Notes under the pieces: generated by a model | Seen by the model: the letters and a program-made list of their open reading frames with translations, nothing else | Told to the model about the DNA's origin: nothing | Database searches by the model: none | NCBI GenBank assembly: GCA_002415785.1 | Contig: DIAJ01000023.1 | Coordinates: 1-44,025, forward strand | Source of the DNA: Flavobacteriales bacterium UBA5081 | Lineage (GTDB): Bacteria; Bacteroidota; Bacteroidia; Flavobacteriales_E; Vicingaceae | DNA: 44,025 nt | Direction of reading: 5' to 3' | Program-made: the position numbers and the translations under genes | Shown: in pieces, positions 1 to 8,297 of the stretch | How the letters are laid out: every line of letters begins with the position of its first letter | Position numbering within the stretch: the first letter of the stretch is position 1

Positions 1-2204
1 GACATTTTCAAAAAGTTTGTTCCGGGACCGGTTTCTGACAACAATGCCAAAGAACCATTAAAGGTATTACTCTTGATTCTGTAAATAAAGTTGTCCTCCG
101 CTTCAATTCCAAAATAGCAATTGTTAAAGGTGTTACTGTTTATCGTTAACCCCTTACTCCCGCTAACTGTTTGACTCCCTTTAATTCTAATGGCCAGATC
201 AGACCTACTAGGGTTGCCGGGTAAGTTAGGGCCTGTTTTATAAAATCCATGAAAACCGTTTGACTGAACAACCACATTTGAATTTTCGATGTATAATCCA
301 CCTCCGGTTCCGTTAAAAGTATTCCACTTTACCAATAAAGGTTGCATATGACTGTTATTGGGATCTAAATGAAAGTTGATAACTTTTACAGCATAAGTTG
401 GTAAATATCCAAACTCATCGGTAAAATAACTATTGGTAGAAAATTCACAACTTTGAATATTCAATGGCATGGCATTTAAACCATTTTGCATATAGTGCAT
501 AGAAGAATAGTTTTTAAAAGTCACCGATGTTCCGTTGTTTACAAACTTAACATTGCCAACATGCCCAAAACTACCATCCTCAAATACTATCCCATTAATT
601 GAGTTGCGTATTACAGTATGACTCCTGAAATCGGCATGTCCACCAGCTGAACCGGACACATAAATGCCATCCCAGAATTTATCCGGTTGACAAGAACGGA
701 TAATTGCCCTTGTAGTTGAGTTACCACCATGAAAATCTAAATCTCCACCTCCTGCTATGGTTATTTTAGCTCCTTCAGCCATAATAAATTCGCACCAATT
801 TATATACAATTCACTATCAATAATAAATTCCCCTTGGACAAGAAATTTTTTCCCTTGAATAGTATTGCTACTTAGAGTATTTCCATGTATATTTTGCAAC
901 CATGTACTTGTCTGTCCGTCGGGGATTACTTCATCAACTCCCGAAAAATTAACATTAATCTGATCAGTAATCGTTGTACAGGCAGAAGTCATTGTAAGTG
1001 TATATGTTCCAGATTGTGCGCCACTTATTGTTGGGTTAGGAATGTTTGGGTCACTCAGTCCTTTAGTGGGCGACCAAGAATAAGAGACTCCTGGTAACAC
1101 ACAATCAGGACCTATAGTTTTTTCATCACTACATCCATTAAGTGTAACATCAGCTCCGGCATCAAGACTTATATTTCTTAAGCTGACATTGTTTACGTAA
1201 ACATCACAATAAGCAGTATTAGATTGTGAATTATATGGCTCAATAATCAGTTCATCAAAGGTTTGAGTAGGACTAAAACAGATTGCTTTAGTTTGAAATG
1301 TTCGTGGGTTAGTTGTAGTAGAAGGTTGAATTGTATTACCCTGTATAGCATATATAATTTGCTCCGTATTAGTCGTATTATTTCTTCCTATCACTCGCAA
1401 CTCATCCGGTGGTGGATTTGTTCCTGTAGCAGCTACATCTAATGATAAAATATAATCACCCGGCGTAATGTTAACACTTGTCTCTATAGCCTCCAGGTCA
1501 ACGAACCAACTCCTCTCCATATACATGTAAGCAAAAGCTTGAGGTATGCCCAAACCCTTAATTTGTGGTGTACCATCATGCACCCTCCAATCGCAAATTA
1601 CTTGAAAAGGACTCATTGAACCAAAAGTAGTTCCAAAATAATTAAATTCATGATTTTTAATTAGCTCTCCACACGGACTATTATAATTTTGAGGACAGTT
1701 ATAGTAAATATCTTCTATTAACATAGAAAAAGTTACTTCCGGCAAATCTTCATTCAAATCTCTTCTTAGTACAAGCAAATAACTTTCTTCTTCTGTTAGG
1801 TCTGTCATTTCAAAATAGTGCATGGTGCTATCGTCAACAGACTCATTGTAAATCTGAGTTAAACTTTCACAATCATCTTTTAAATAAACTTCATAAGCAA
1901 TTAAGCCAACAAAAGGCTCACTGTTTTGACTTTCCGCTCCAGTTACAACAAACATACTGTCACTACTTGCAGTAAATTCAAAATAAAGATATTCCTGTCC
2001 CTCATAAAAAGTGTAGGTCTCAATACTTCCTTTCTCCAGGACTATCGCCGTCTCACAACTTGCCCCCTCTACTTCCGGTTCTGGAATCGGTTCATCCGGC
2101 GCTCCCGCTGCATTGGGCGTAAATTGGGCAAATGTACCCATTACTAAGAGGTTGAACAATAGTGTACAAAAAAGTTTTTGCGTAGTAAACTTGTTAGTTT
2201 TCAT
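1..2204 (-). CDS. Large secreted protein with beta-helix region, C-terminus off window
   Basis: The frame is open from an ATG at 2204 to the window edge (734 codons visible), so the protein is partial at its C-terminus. It begins with a signal peptide ending near FAQF (about residue 27). Residues about 40-180 form an N-terminal domain with paired cysteines; about 190-330 resemble a carbohydrate-binding-like beta-sandwich; about 340-400 look like a PKD/Ig-like repeat (SYSWSPTKGLS followed by SGTYTLT). The rest is rich in short N/G/S-rich strands of the parallel beta-helix kind. This architecture is typical of large Bacteroidota cell-surface proteins exported by T9SS, but the C-terminal sorting domain would lie outside the window and cannot be seen. 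An exact -7 element lies about 80 bases upstream. The function is unknown; adhesin or surface polysaccharide binding is only a guess. Confidence 0.85.
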   Translation of the reverse strand, partial: MKTNKFTTQKLFCTLLFNLLVMGTFAQFTPNAAGAPDEPIPEPEVEGASCETAIVLEKGSIETYTFYEGQEYLYFEFTASSDSMFVVTGAESQNSEPFVGLIAYEVYLKDDCESLTQIYNESVDDSTMHYFEMTDLTEEESYLLVLRRDLNEDLPEVTFSMLIEDIYYNCPQNYNSPCGELIKNHEFNYFGTTFGSMSPFQVICDWRVHDGTPQIKGLGIPQAFAYMYMERSWFVDLEAIETSVNITPGDYILSLDVAATGTNPPPDELRVIGRNNTTNTEQIIYAIQGNTIQPSTTTNPRTFQTKAICFSPTQTFDELIIEPYNSQSNTAYCDVYVNNVSLRNISLDAGADVTLNGCSDEKTIGPDCVLPGVSYSWSPTKGLSDPNIPNPTISGAQSGTYTLTMTSACTTITDQINVNFSGVDEVIPDGQTSTWLQNIHGNTLSSNTIQGKKFLVQGEFIIDSELYINWCEFIMAEGAKITIAGGGDLDFHGGNSTTRAIIRSCQPDKFWDGIYVSGSAGGHADFRSHTVIRNSINGIVFEDGSFGHVGNVKFVNNGTSVTFKNYSSMHYMQNGLNAMPLNIQSCEFSTNSYFTDEFGYLPTYAVKVINFHLDPNNSHMQPLLVKWNTFNGTGGGLYIENSNVVVQSNGFHGFYKTGPNLPGNPSRSDLAIRIKGSQTVSGSKGLTINSNTFNNCYFGIEAEDNFIYRIKSNTFNGSLALLSETGPGTNFLKM

Positions 2205-2283
2205 GATTTTAAATATTTAATAAATAAAAAATTAATTGTTTTTCTTGTTAAAGTCTATCCATCGCACAAACAAGAAGATGCGA

Positions 2284-2291
2284 CAAATATA
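2284..2291 (-). promoter_or_regulatory. -7 promoter element, large secreted protein
   Basis: TATATTTG on the minus strand matches the Bacteroidota -7 consensus TAnnTTTG at all fixed positions. It would give a leader of about 75 bases, AT-rich, before the ATG at 2204. No convincing -33 TTG is seen. Confidence 0.5.
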
Positions 2292-2312
2292 TAAAAAACT
2301 TTCATACTGCAT

Positions 2313-2330
2313 AATTTGTTATGACAAATT
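2313..2330. promoter_or_regulatory. 18-bp inverted repeat, possible operator
   Basis: Perfect 7-base arms AATTTGT and ACAAATT are separated by TATG. The site lies between the divergent secreted-protein gene and the first HTH gene. It has the same 7-4-7 geometry as the repeat at 2356-2373, with the two centres 43 bases (about four helical turns) apart. Binding by the adjacent HTH protein is inferred. Confidence 0.4.
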
Positions 2331-2355
2331 CTAGCTAGCTTAATCTAAAATTAGC

Positions 2356-2373
2356 GCACAAAGGCTTTTGTGC
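2356..2373. promoter_or_regulatory. 18-bp inverted repeat abutting HTH start, possible operator
   Basis: Perfect 7-base arms GCACAAA and TTTGTGC flank GGCT, ending one base before the GTG start at 2375. The right arm overlaps GGCTTTTG, a degenerate -7 element (TA replaced by GG) four bases before the start codon, the spacing seen at several genes in this window. An autorepressor bound here would cover the promoter; alternatively the RNA hairpin could mask the start. Confidence 0.45.
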
Positions 2374-2374
2374 A

Positions 2375-2599
2375 GTGGATAAAAAAGAATTTACAAAACA
2401 GTTGGGTAAGCGTATTAAAGAGTGTCGCCATAAAGCCAACATTACCCAAACTGAGCTTGCTCTTCGTTGCGGAAAAGATCGTCAGCATATTGAACTGATA
2501 GAGAATGGAAAAACAACTTGTACTTCCTATACCCTCTATTTAATTGTAAAAAGTTTAAAATGCAGTTATGATGAACTCTTTTCGTTTGAACAGGATTGA
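2375..2599 (+). CDS. XRE-family HTH regulator (first)
   Basis: A 74-residue single-domain helix-turn-helix protein of the Cro/C1 (XRE) type: a basic first helix (KQLGKRIKECRHKAN), then ITQTELALRCGKDRQHIELIENGK as the HTH core, then a short helical tail ending DELFSFEQD. There is no dimerisation or peptidase domain, so it is a minimal DNA-binding protein. The start is GTG at 2375; no ATG is available upstream in frame. Two 18-bp inverted repeats precede it, one touching the start codon, which suggests autoregulation. A second small XRE gene follows on the same strand after about 255 bases. No toxin, restriction or phage gene accompanies it, so its regulon cannot be deduced. Confidence 0.8.
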   Translation: MDKKEFTKQLGKRIKECRHKANITQTELALRCGKDRQHIELIENGKTTCTSYTLYLIVKSLKCSYDELFSFEQD

Positions 2600-2800
2600 G
2601 CGCTCCATTTAAGCTATCCCCCACCTTTTTGTTTATCGCCCTCTTGGATAACAATTCTTTGCTATTTTCATTTTTTCCATAATAGAATGATTTGATTCGT
2701 AATTAAGCTTTAAGAAATTTCTTCTCTATATTATAGGTTAAAGAAAAAGTTCCCTTTTCATTTTTAAAACTTTGAGAAGTCAAATATATAAAAAAAACCA

Positions 2801-2824
2801 AAATACAACAAATTCGTTGTATTT
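2801..2824. promoter_or_regulatory. 24-bp inverted repeat upstream of second HTH gene
   Basis: Perfect 9-base arms AAATACAAC (2801-2809) and GTTGTATTT (2816-2824) flank the 6-base spacer AAATTC. The repeat sits 32 bases before the start of the second XRE gene and just upstream of TATATTTT (2825-2832), a one-mismatch -7 element. Placement and symmetry fit an operator for the HTH protein; no protein-DNA data exist. Confidence 0.5.
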
Positions 2825-2855
2825 ATATTTTCCAAAATAATCACCTTGGCTATGT

Positions 2856-3095
2856 TTGAAAAAAGATAAAGACATAGCACTTAAAAAGCTTGGCGACAGG
2901 GTTCGCGCCATTCGTAGAAAAAAAGGTTTTACCCAGTTTGAGCTGGCTTCTTTTGTATACAAAGACCAACAATCTATTCAACGTCTGGAAGCCGGAAGAG
3001 TAAACCCTTCTTATATTTACTTATTGGAGATTTGCGAAGGACTGGATATTGAAATGAAAGAGTTGCTTTCAGAAGAAGACAATAGGAAACATTAG
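2856..3095 (+). CDS. XRE-family HTH regulator (second)
   Basis: A 79-residue minimal XRE/Cro-type HTH protein: LGDRVRAIRRKKG, then FTQFELASFVYKDQQSIQRLE as the helix-turn-helix, then PSYIYLLEICEGLDIEMKELL. It is related in layout to the first HTH protein but clearly different in sequence. The start used is TTG at 2856. An ATG four bases earlier (2852) reads MFEKR and stops; it would be in frame only if the run of six A at 2859-2864 had five. The true start is therefore uncertain, though the domain is complete from the TTG. A 24-bp inverted repeat precedes the gene. A convergent terminator for fabI lies downstream. Confidence 0.75.
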   Translation: MKKDKDIALKKLGDRVRAIRRKKGFTQFELASFVYKDQQSIQRLEAGRVNPSYIYLLEICEGLDIEMKELLSEEDNRKH

Positions 3096-3231
3096 TTATC
3101 TAATTATTTTTCAAAATACGGCTTACTTCACAATACCATAACCGAAATTAATATAAAAACCGACAGCCATAGATCTTCAAAATCAACAATGCAATATAAA
3201 CTAAGGAACTCATTTTGTTTAAGGAGTAAGC

Positions 3232-3259
3232 AAAAAAAAGCCCACATAAAATGCGGGCT
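3232..3259 (-). terminator. Rho-independent terminator after fabI
   Basis: On the minus strand AGCCC and GGGCT form a stem around GCATTTTATGT, followed by eight T. It lies 23 bases past the fabI stop and closes the bamD-to-fabI gene cluster. Confidence 0.85.
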
Positions 3260-3281
3260 CATTTTCACTTATATTATTTCA

Positions 3282-4091
3282 TTACATAAAACGCTCCATT
3301 ACCTTGCGGCTAACTCCGGTGTTGGAGAACCCACCATCGTGGAAAAGGTTTTGCATGGTAACGTATTTTGTTAAATCACTAAATAACGTTATACAGTAGT
3401 TAGCGCAGTCTTCTGCACTAGCATTGCCCAATGGAGAAATCTCATCAGAATATTTTATAAAAGCATCGAAACCTTTTACCCCACTACCTGCTGTGGTTAC
3501 CGTAGGTGATTGAGAAATCGTGTTTATTCTTACTTTCTTCTCAACTCCATAGTGATAACCAAAACTTCTTGTAATTGATTCTAATAAAGATTTAGCATCA
3601 GCCATATCATTGTAATCCGGGAAAACTCTTTGTGCAGCTATGTATGTTAATGCAAGCACAGAGCCCCATTCTTTAATGGCATCTAACTTTTTTGCAGTTT
3701 GTAAAACTTTGTGAAGCGAAATGGCAGAAACATCCATGGTTTTGTGGTACCAATCGTAGTTAGTATCGTCATAAGACTTGCCTTTTCTAACATTGGGCGA
3801 CATGCCAATTGAATGCAATACAAAATCGATTTTACCGCCAAGCACTTCCATTGATTTAGTGATTAAGTGCTCTAAATCCTCTACCGACGTAGCATCAGCC
3901 GGAATAACTTCTGCATCACAAGCTTCTGCCAATTTGTTGATTTCTCCCATACGCATAGCAATGGGAGCATTTGTTAACGTAAATGTTGCACCTTGTGCTT
4001 TAGCTTGCTCTGCTACTTTCCAAGCGATTGACTGTTCGTTTAACGCTCCGAAAATAATTCCTCTTTTTCCTTTCAGTAGATTGTTTGACAT
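3282..4091 (-). CDS. fabI: Enoyl-[acyl-carrier-protein] reductase (NADH)
   Basis: FabI reduces trans-2-enoyl-ACP to acyl-ACP, the last step of each cytoplasmic fatty-acid elongation cycle. The 269-residue protein is a short-chain dehydrogenase-like Rossmann enzyme of normal length. It shows the nucleotide-binding start KRGIIFGALNEQSIAW, an LHSIGM segment near residue 92, and the FabI active site with Tyr150, Tyr160 and Lys167 (Tyr-x6-Lys in YNDMADAK). TAGSGVKGFD near residue 200 corresponds to the substrate-binding loop. It lies 80 bases downstream of recN on the same strand but has its own exact -7 element and ends in a strong terminator, so it can be transcribed alone. Confidence 0.96.
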   Translation of the reverse strand: MSNNLLKGKRGIIFGALNEQSIAWKVAEQAKAQGATFTLTNAPIAMRMGEINKLAEACDAEVIPADATSVEDLEHLITKSMEVLGGKIDFVLHSIGMSPNVRKGKSYDDTNYDWYHKTMDVSAISLHKVLQTAKKLDAIKEWGSVLALTYIAAQRVFPDYNDMADAKSLLESITRSFGYHYGVEKKVRINTISQSPTVTTAGSGVKGFDAFIKYSDEISPLGNASAEDCANYCITLFSDLTKYVTMQNLFHDGGFSNTGVSRKVMERFM

Positions 4092-4119
4092 GATTTTTTC
4101 AATTCATTTATTAAGTGAA

Positions 4120-4127
4120 CAAAGATA
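4120..4127 (-). promoter_or_regulatory. -7 promoter element of fabI
   Basis: TATCTTTG on the minus strand matches TAnnTTTG exactly and lies 28 bases before the fabI ATG, giving a short A-rich leader. It sits in the recN-fabI gap and would make fabI independent of the upstream operon. Confidence 0.65.
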
Positions 4128-4171
4128 TAATTTCTTGCTTATTGTGGAAGTCGATTCTTACAACAGATTTT

Positions 4172-5839
4172 TTAATTCATAAAATTGCTTCCTAATAGTT
4201 CTTTGGCATTATTTACTGCTGCCTCTGTTAAATTTTTACCGCTTAACATCTTAGCAATTTCACTCAAGCGCTCTTCCTTAGATAATTCTCGCATTTGAGT
4301 TTTTGTGCGCTCCTCATCATTGCTTTTGTAAACAAAATAATGCGATTGCCCCTTAGCGGCTATTTGAGGTAAGTGAGTAATGGAAATCACTTGCCGTTTA
4401 GCTGAAATCTCACTCAGTAAATTCCCCATTTGATCGGCAATTTCACCTGAAACTCCGGTGTCAATTTCATCGAACAAAATGGTGGGAAGTTGTTGATGCT
4501 CTGCAAGAAGTGCCTTAACCGACAAAACAAGTCTTGAAATTTCTCCACCAGAAGCGGTTTTTGCTACTTTCTGTGGAGGCATTCCTTTATTTGCTGAAAA
4601 AAGAAAATCAAATGAATCTATTCCATTTGCTTGTACTTCATTAAGCAATTGATGTTCAATATTAAACTGAGCATGCGGAATTCCCAACTTTTTTAAACTA
4701 TTTTCTACTTGTTTACAAATCTTATCTATAACATTTAATCTACTCTTAGACAGTTTGTCAGCAGTTTGGTCTAAAACACTTTTAGCTTCATCAAACTCCT
4801 TGCTTAGCTTTTCTATTTTTGCTTCATAATCTGAAATAGAAAGTAGTTTTTGATCCAATTCTTCTTTTAACTCAATCAACTTTTCAGCATCCTCTAACAA
4901 ATGCTTCTTTTGAAGTCGATGAATTTCTCCAAGACGTTCCTCAACCAATTGCTGACGGTTAGGGTCAAACTCTAAACTTTCAGCTTTAGTGGTAATTTCT
5001 TGAGCAATATCTTCTAATTCAATTAAGGTCGACTCAAAGCGCCGACTTAAATCTTCCATATCGCTAAAATAGCGACTACTTTGATTCATCAGCACTTTTA
5101 CTTGCTTGAGCATTTCAAGCGCATTTTCATCACCTTGACTTAACAAACCATCAATTTGTGAAAAGTTGCGTAAAATCTCCTCACTATTTGCCAAAAACTC
5201 CTGTTCCTTTTCCAGTTCTTCTGATTCTCCGGCTTGTAAGTTTAAGGCTTCAAGCTCTTCAAACTGAAAACGCAAATAATCTTCCTCTTTTTGAGCTTCT
5301 GCAGCTTGATGCTCAACCTCCTTGAGTTGATTCCTAAGCTCTAAATATTTATCAAACTGCAAGTCATAAGTTGTTTTTAAATTATCATTTGAAGCTAAAG
5401 CATCAATGATATTCAATTGAAAATCCGAATCATTTATTTGCAATGATTGATGCTGAGAGTGGATATCAATCAACTTTTCTCCAAGCTTTTTTAGAACTTC
5501 CAGCGTAGTTGGCGTATCATTTATAAAACTCCTACTTTTCCCTTGTGGAGATATTTCTCTTCGAATAATTGTTTCATCCCAATAGTCTAAATCTGCATCT
5601 GCAAATAAAGCTTTCAAATCATAATTAGCAACCGAAAAAGTACCTTCAATAATGCACTTTTCAGACTGATTTTTTAGACTGCTATGATCTGCTCTATCAC
5701 CTAAAATTAACTTTAATGCACCCAGCAAAATTGACTTCCCCGCTCCTGTTTCGCCTGTGATTACTGAAAGTCCTTCACTGAACTGAATATTAAGTTCATC
5801 AATCAGCGCAAAGTTTTGAATAGATAGTTGCTTCAGCAT
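4172..5839 (-). CDS. recN: DNA repair protein RecN
   Basis: RecN is an SMC-like ATPase that acts early at DNA double-strand breaks and helps align ends for RecA-dependent repair. The 555-residue protein is of normal length. An N-terminal ATPase half carries Walker A GETGAGKS at residues 29-36. A long coiled-coil arm (about 150-370) is rich in E, K, L and Q. The C-terminal half has the signature ASGGEISRLVLSVKAL, Walker B TILFDEIDTGVSG and the switch region ITHLPQIAAKG. It is the fifth gene of the bamD-rpoZ-coaBC-porD-recN run, 42 bases after porD. No SOS-type box was recognised upstream, so expression probably follows the operon. Confidence 0.97.
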   Translation of the reverse strand: MLKQLSIQNFALIDELNIQFSEGLSVITGETGAGKSILLGALKLILGDRADHSSLKNQSEKCIIEGTFSVANYDLKALFADADLDYWDETIIRREISPQGKSRSFINDTPTTLEVLKKLGEKLIDIHSQHQSLQINDSDFQLNIIDALASNDNLKTTYDLQFDKYLELRNQLKEVEHQAAEAQKEEDYLRFQFEELEALNLQAGESEELEKEQEFLANSEEILRNFSQIDGLLSQGDENALEMLKQVKVLMNQSSRYFSDMEDLSRRFESTLIELEDIAQEITTKAESLEFDPNRQQLVEERLGEIHRLQKKHLLEDAEKLIELKEELDQKLLSISDYEAKIEKLSKEFDEAKSVLDQTADKLSKSRLNVIDKICKQVENSLKKLGIPHAQFNIEHQLLNEVQANGIDSFDFLFSANKGMPPQKVAKTASGGEISRLVLSVKALLAEHQQLPTILFDEIDTGVSGEIADQMGNLLSEISAKRQVISITHLPQIAAKGQSHYFVYKSNDEERTKTQMRELSKEERLSEIAKMLSGKNLTEAAVNNAKELLGSNFMN

Positions 5840-5881
5840 ACTGTAAAATTAATTGAAAGAAAGGGATGGGTAAAACGAATT

Positions 5882-6781
5882 TTACTTTTTTCTAAGTTTT
5901 TCGTACTTCCCTGCATTTCCGGGATCTATCGTTATGAGGGTTTCAGTTAGTTCTTCAATCTCTCTGGAATCTGCTTCAGAAAACAAATTCACAATCTCGG
6001 CTTGTTTTGCGAGAAAAAAGGTTTGCAAATTATAAGATGAAGGAGCAACATTGTGAATTCTTTTTAACTCTTTCATGCTATTTAAAATCACACTTCTACC
6101 TCTCTTTACATCCGACTCCATAATATCAAAAGCCTTTCTGTGGTAGTCGTAATAAGTTGCTCTTAAAGGCTTAAAGCGAGCACTCAAGTGATTCTCTACT
6201 AGCCAATAGCGGTTTCTTTCTCCTTCAGAGGCTTTCCACCCTTGTTCCGGAGAGCTTTGCGCATTACTTACAATTCGCTGTGCTTGCTGAAAAAAAGGAG
6301 TTCCACCTTCTTTAGAAAATGAATCATAATCATAACCTAAAATCATGTATGCGTAATAGGCTAAAATTGAAACTAATTCGCCACTATAGGAGTTTTCAGT
6401 AAAAATTAAGGGTTCAAATTGATTGTAAGTAATGACAAAATCTTCATCTCTTACGTTCATAATTGGCGTTTTGTAAGAGGTGTTAAAAACTGGTCGAGAG
6501 GCCTGTACCTGAATATTACCGGAAAACTGATTTGCCCCTAATCGCTGTTCTAGAGTAATTAAAATACTACAATCTATTCTTTCAAAAGTTTCATATTCGT
6601 CATTCGTCCATTTTCTGCCATTAATAAACTGAAATACGGCTTTTTGCAATTCTTGGAAAATTTTGCGTTCACTGCCCTCCACTTGTCGTGAATTCACTTC
6701 GACAACACAGTTAAGCTCTTGTGCATTTAGAGAAACTAAAGTCAACATTAAAAAAGAAAAGGATAACAGTTTTTTTACCAT
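5882..6781 (-). CDS. porD: Type IX secretion system protein PorD (DUF4835)
   Basis: This 299-residue exported protein matches the DUF4835/PorD family, a conserved Bacteroidota protein linked to T9SS function but of unknown molecular role. A signal peptide (MVKKLLSFSFLMLTLVSLNA) is cut before QELNC. The family core is recognisable in FINGRKWTNDEYETFERIDC, the paired strands around FSGNIQVQASRPVFNTSYKTP, and ILAYYAYMILGYDYDSFSKEGG. The start overlaps the 3' end of coaBC by 7 bases, so translation is coupled. The position between coaBC and recN is the usual one in flavobacteria. Three genes in this window look like clients of the same secretion route. Confidence 0.88.
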   Translation of the reverse strand: MVKKLLSFSFLMLTLVSLNAQELNCVVEVNSRQVEGSERKIFQELQKAVFQFINGRKWTNDEYETFERIDCSILITLEQRLGANQFSGNIQVQASRPVFNTSYKTPIMNVRDEDFVITYNQFEPLIFTENSYSGELVSILAYYAYMILGYDYDSFSKEGGTPFFQQAQRIVSNAQSSPEQGWKASEGERNRYWLVENHLSARFKPLRATYYDYHRKAFDIMESDVKRGRSVILNSMKELKRIHNVAPSSYNLQTFFLAKQAEIVNLFSEADSREIEELTETLITIDPGNAGKYEKLRKK

Positions 6782-7965
6782 CGGCTTTCTACAGCATTTA
6801 AAATGTCTTGTGCAACTTCTGCTTTTGACTTTAACTCAAATTCTTCTTGATTATTGTCGGCATCAATAATAGTAACCTTGTTGCTATCGTACCCAAAACC
6901 TGCTCCTTGATCTTGTAAGCTATTTAACACAATCAAATCAAGGTTTTTACGTTGAAGTTTCCCTTGAGCATTCTCCACCTCATTCTCTGTTTCCAACGCA
7001 AAGCCCACTAAAAATTGATTTTCTTTTTTATGCTCACCAACAAACTTTAATATATCTTGCGTAGGAGTTAATTCAATCTGAAGAGCATCTGATTTCTTTT
7101 TAATTTTTTGATTGGCTTTTGACTTAGGACTGTAATCAGATACAGCTGCTGAAAAAATCAAGCAATCTGCTTTTTGGTAATGTTCTTTAACCGCATAAAA
7201 CATCTCAGCTGCTGACTGCACTTTAATCAATTCAACATTTGCAGGTGCCGTTAAAGAAGTAGGTCCGCTAATCAAAGTGACTTTTGCTCCTCTTTCTAAT
7301 GCAGCTTCCGCAATAGCGTAACCCATTTTTCCTGAGCTGTGGTTTCCAATAAAGCGAACAGGGTCGATTGCTTCATAAGTAGGACCTGCTGTGATAAGCA
7401 AATTTATATTTCTCCACGGCAAATCACGACCTTCAATAAAATTCAAGATATTCTCAACTTCGGCCATTCGTCCTTCACCTTTAAGTCCACTAGCCAACTC
7501 TCCTTCTTCAGCAGGAATTAGATGATTTCCATACTCCTGAAGTTTTCTAATATTGGATTGAATAGCCGGATGTTTGTACATATCCAAATCCATAGCCGGA
7601 GCAAAGTAGGCGATGTTTTGTTTTGGCAAAGAGAAATAAGTAGCTAGAAGCAAATTATCGCAAATACCATTGGCCATTTTTGCAATGGTATTCGCTGTAG
7701 CCGGAGCCAATAAAAAAAAGTCGGCCCATTTGGCCAACTCCACATGGTTTTCCCACTCCCCTGTTTTAGCATCAAAATACTCAATGGCAACAGGATTTTT
7801 AGAGAGGGTAGATAAAGTAAGAGGCGTTATAAAATGTACTGAATCGGGGGTCATCAGTACTTTAACGTTCGCCCCTTTTTTAATTAATGCTCTGCAAAGG
7901 TGCGCCGCTTTATAAGCAGCAATTCCGGCGCTAACGCCCAAAAGCACATTTTTGCCCTGAAGCAT
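6775..7965 (-). CDS. coaBC: Bifunctional phosphopantothenoylcysteine decarboxylase/synthase
   Basis: CoaBC makes 4'-phosphopantetheine for coenzyme A: CoaB joins cysteine to 4'-phosphopantothenate and the flavoprotein CoaC decarboxylates the product. The 396-residue fusion is complete. The N-terminal CoaC part has GVSAGIAAYK, catalytic His74 in NHVELAKWAD, the FMN-binding APATANT and APAMD. The C-terminal CoaB part has ITAGPTYEAIDPVRFIGNHSSGKMG and KKKSDALQIELTPTQDIL. The CoaC flap reads LASGLKGEGRM, without the Cys that E. coli carries in LACG; I recall Ser here in other Bacteroidota too. It lies 2 bases after rpoZ and overlaps porD by 7 bases. Confidence 0.96.
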   Translation of the reverse strand: MLQGKNVLLGVSAGIAAYKAAHLCRALIKKGANVKVLMTPDSVHFITPLTLSTLSKNPVAIEYFDAKTGEWENHVELAKWADFFLLAPATANTIAKMANGICDNLLLATYFSLPKQNIAYFAPAMDLDMYKHPAIQSNIRKLQEYGNHLIPAEEGELASGLKGEGRMAEVENILNFIEGRDLPWRNINLLITAGPTYEAIDPVRFIGNHSSGKMGYAIAEAALERGAKVTLISGPTSLTAPANVELIKVQSAAEMFYAVKEHYQKADCLIFSAAVSDYSPKSKANQKIKKKSDALQIELTPTQDILKFVGEHKKENQFLVGFALETENEVENAQGKLQRKNLDLIVLNSLQDQGAGFGYDSNKVTIIDADNNQEEFELKSKAEVAQDILNAVESRW

Positions 7966-7967
7966 TT

Positions 7968-8297
7968 TTAGGCTTCCTCCTCAAGCTTTGGATCTCTGAA
8001 ATAAACTTCATCGCTCATTAATTCGCTCAAAGCAATAGAAGTTGGCTTTGGCAGACTTTCATAAAACTTTGAAATTTCAATTTGTTCGCGGTTTTCAAAA
8101 ACTTCATCCAAATTATCTGAAGCAGTTGCAAACTCGGCTAACTTTGAGTTCAACTCCTCTTTCATTTTAACACCCACTTGATTAGCTCTTTTGCTAGCAA
8201 TTACAATTGCCTTGTATAAATTGCCGGTTTTAGAATCTATTTCATTAGTGTTTCTAGTAACCGTAGTATCCGGAGCATCAATTTCTTTATAATTCAT
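7968..8297 (-). CDS. rpoZ: RNA polymerase omega subunit
   Basis: This 109-residue protein is the Bacteroidota form of the omega subunit, which binds the beta-prime subunit and aids RNA polymerase assembly. The omega core is NLYKAIVIASKRANQVG, where bacterial omegas carry the conserved hydrophobic-A-x-R-A-R pattern. The tail KPTSIALSELMSDEVYFRDPK is typical of the phylum. Its start lies inside bamD (11-base overlap) and its stop is followed within 2 bases by coaBC, so it is translated from the bamD operon mRNA. The short size means identification rests on the core motif plus gene order. Confidence 0.9.
   Translation of the reverse strand: MNYKEIDAPDTTVTRNTNEIDSKTGNLYKAIVIASKRANQVGVKMKEELNSKLAEFATASDNLDEVFENREQIEISKFYESLPKPTSIALSELMSDEVYFRDPKLEEEA

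Noticed and set aside
885..1097. Plus-strand ORF of 70 codons and a second at 1926-2147
   Set aside because: Both lie antisense inside the long minus-strand secreted-protein frame; their composition is not protein-like and no start signal precedes them.
2332..2339. CTAGCTAG palindrome between the HTH operators
   Set aside because: Short self-complementary octamers of this type occur by chance in AT-rich DNA and nothing else marks it as a site.
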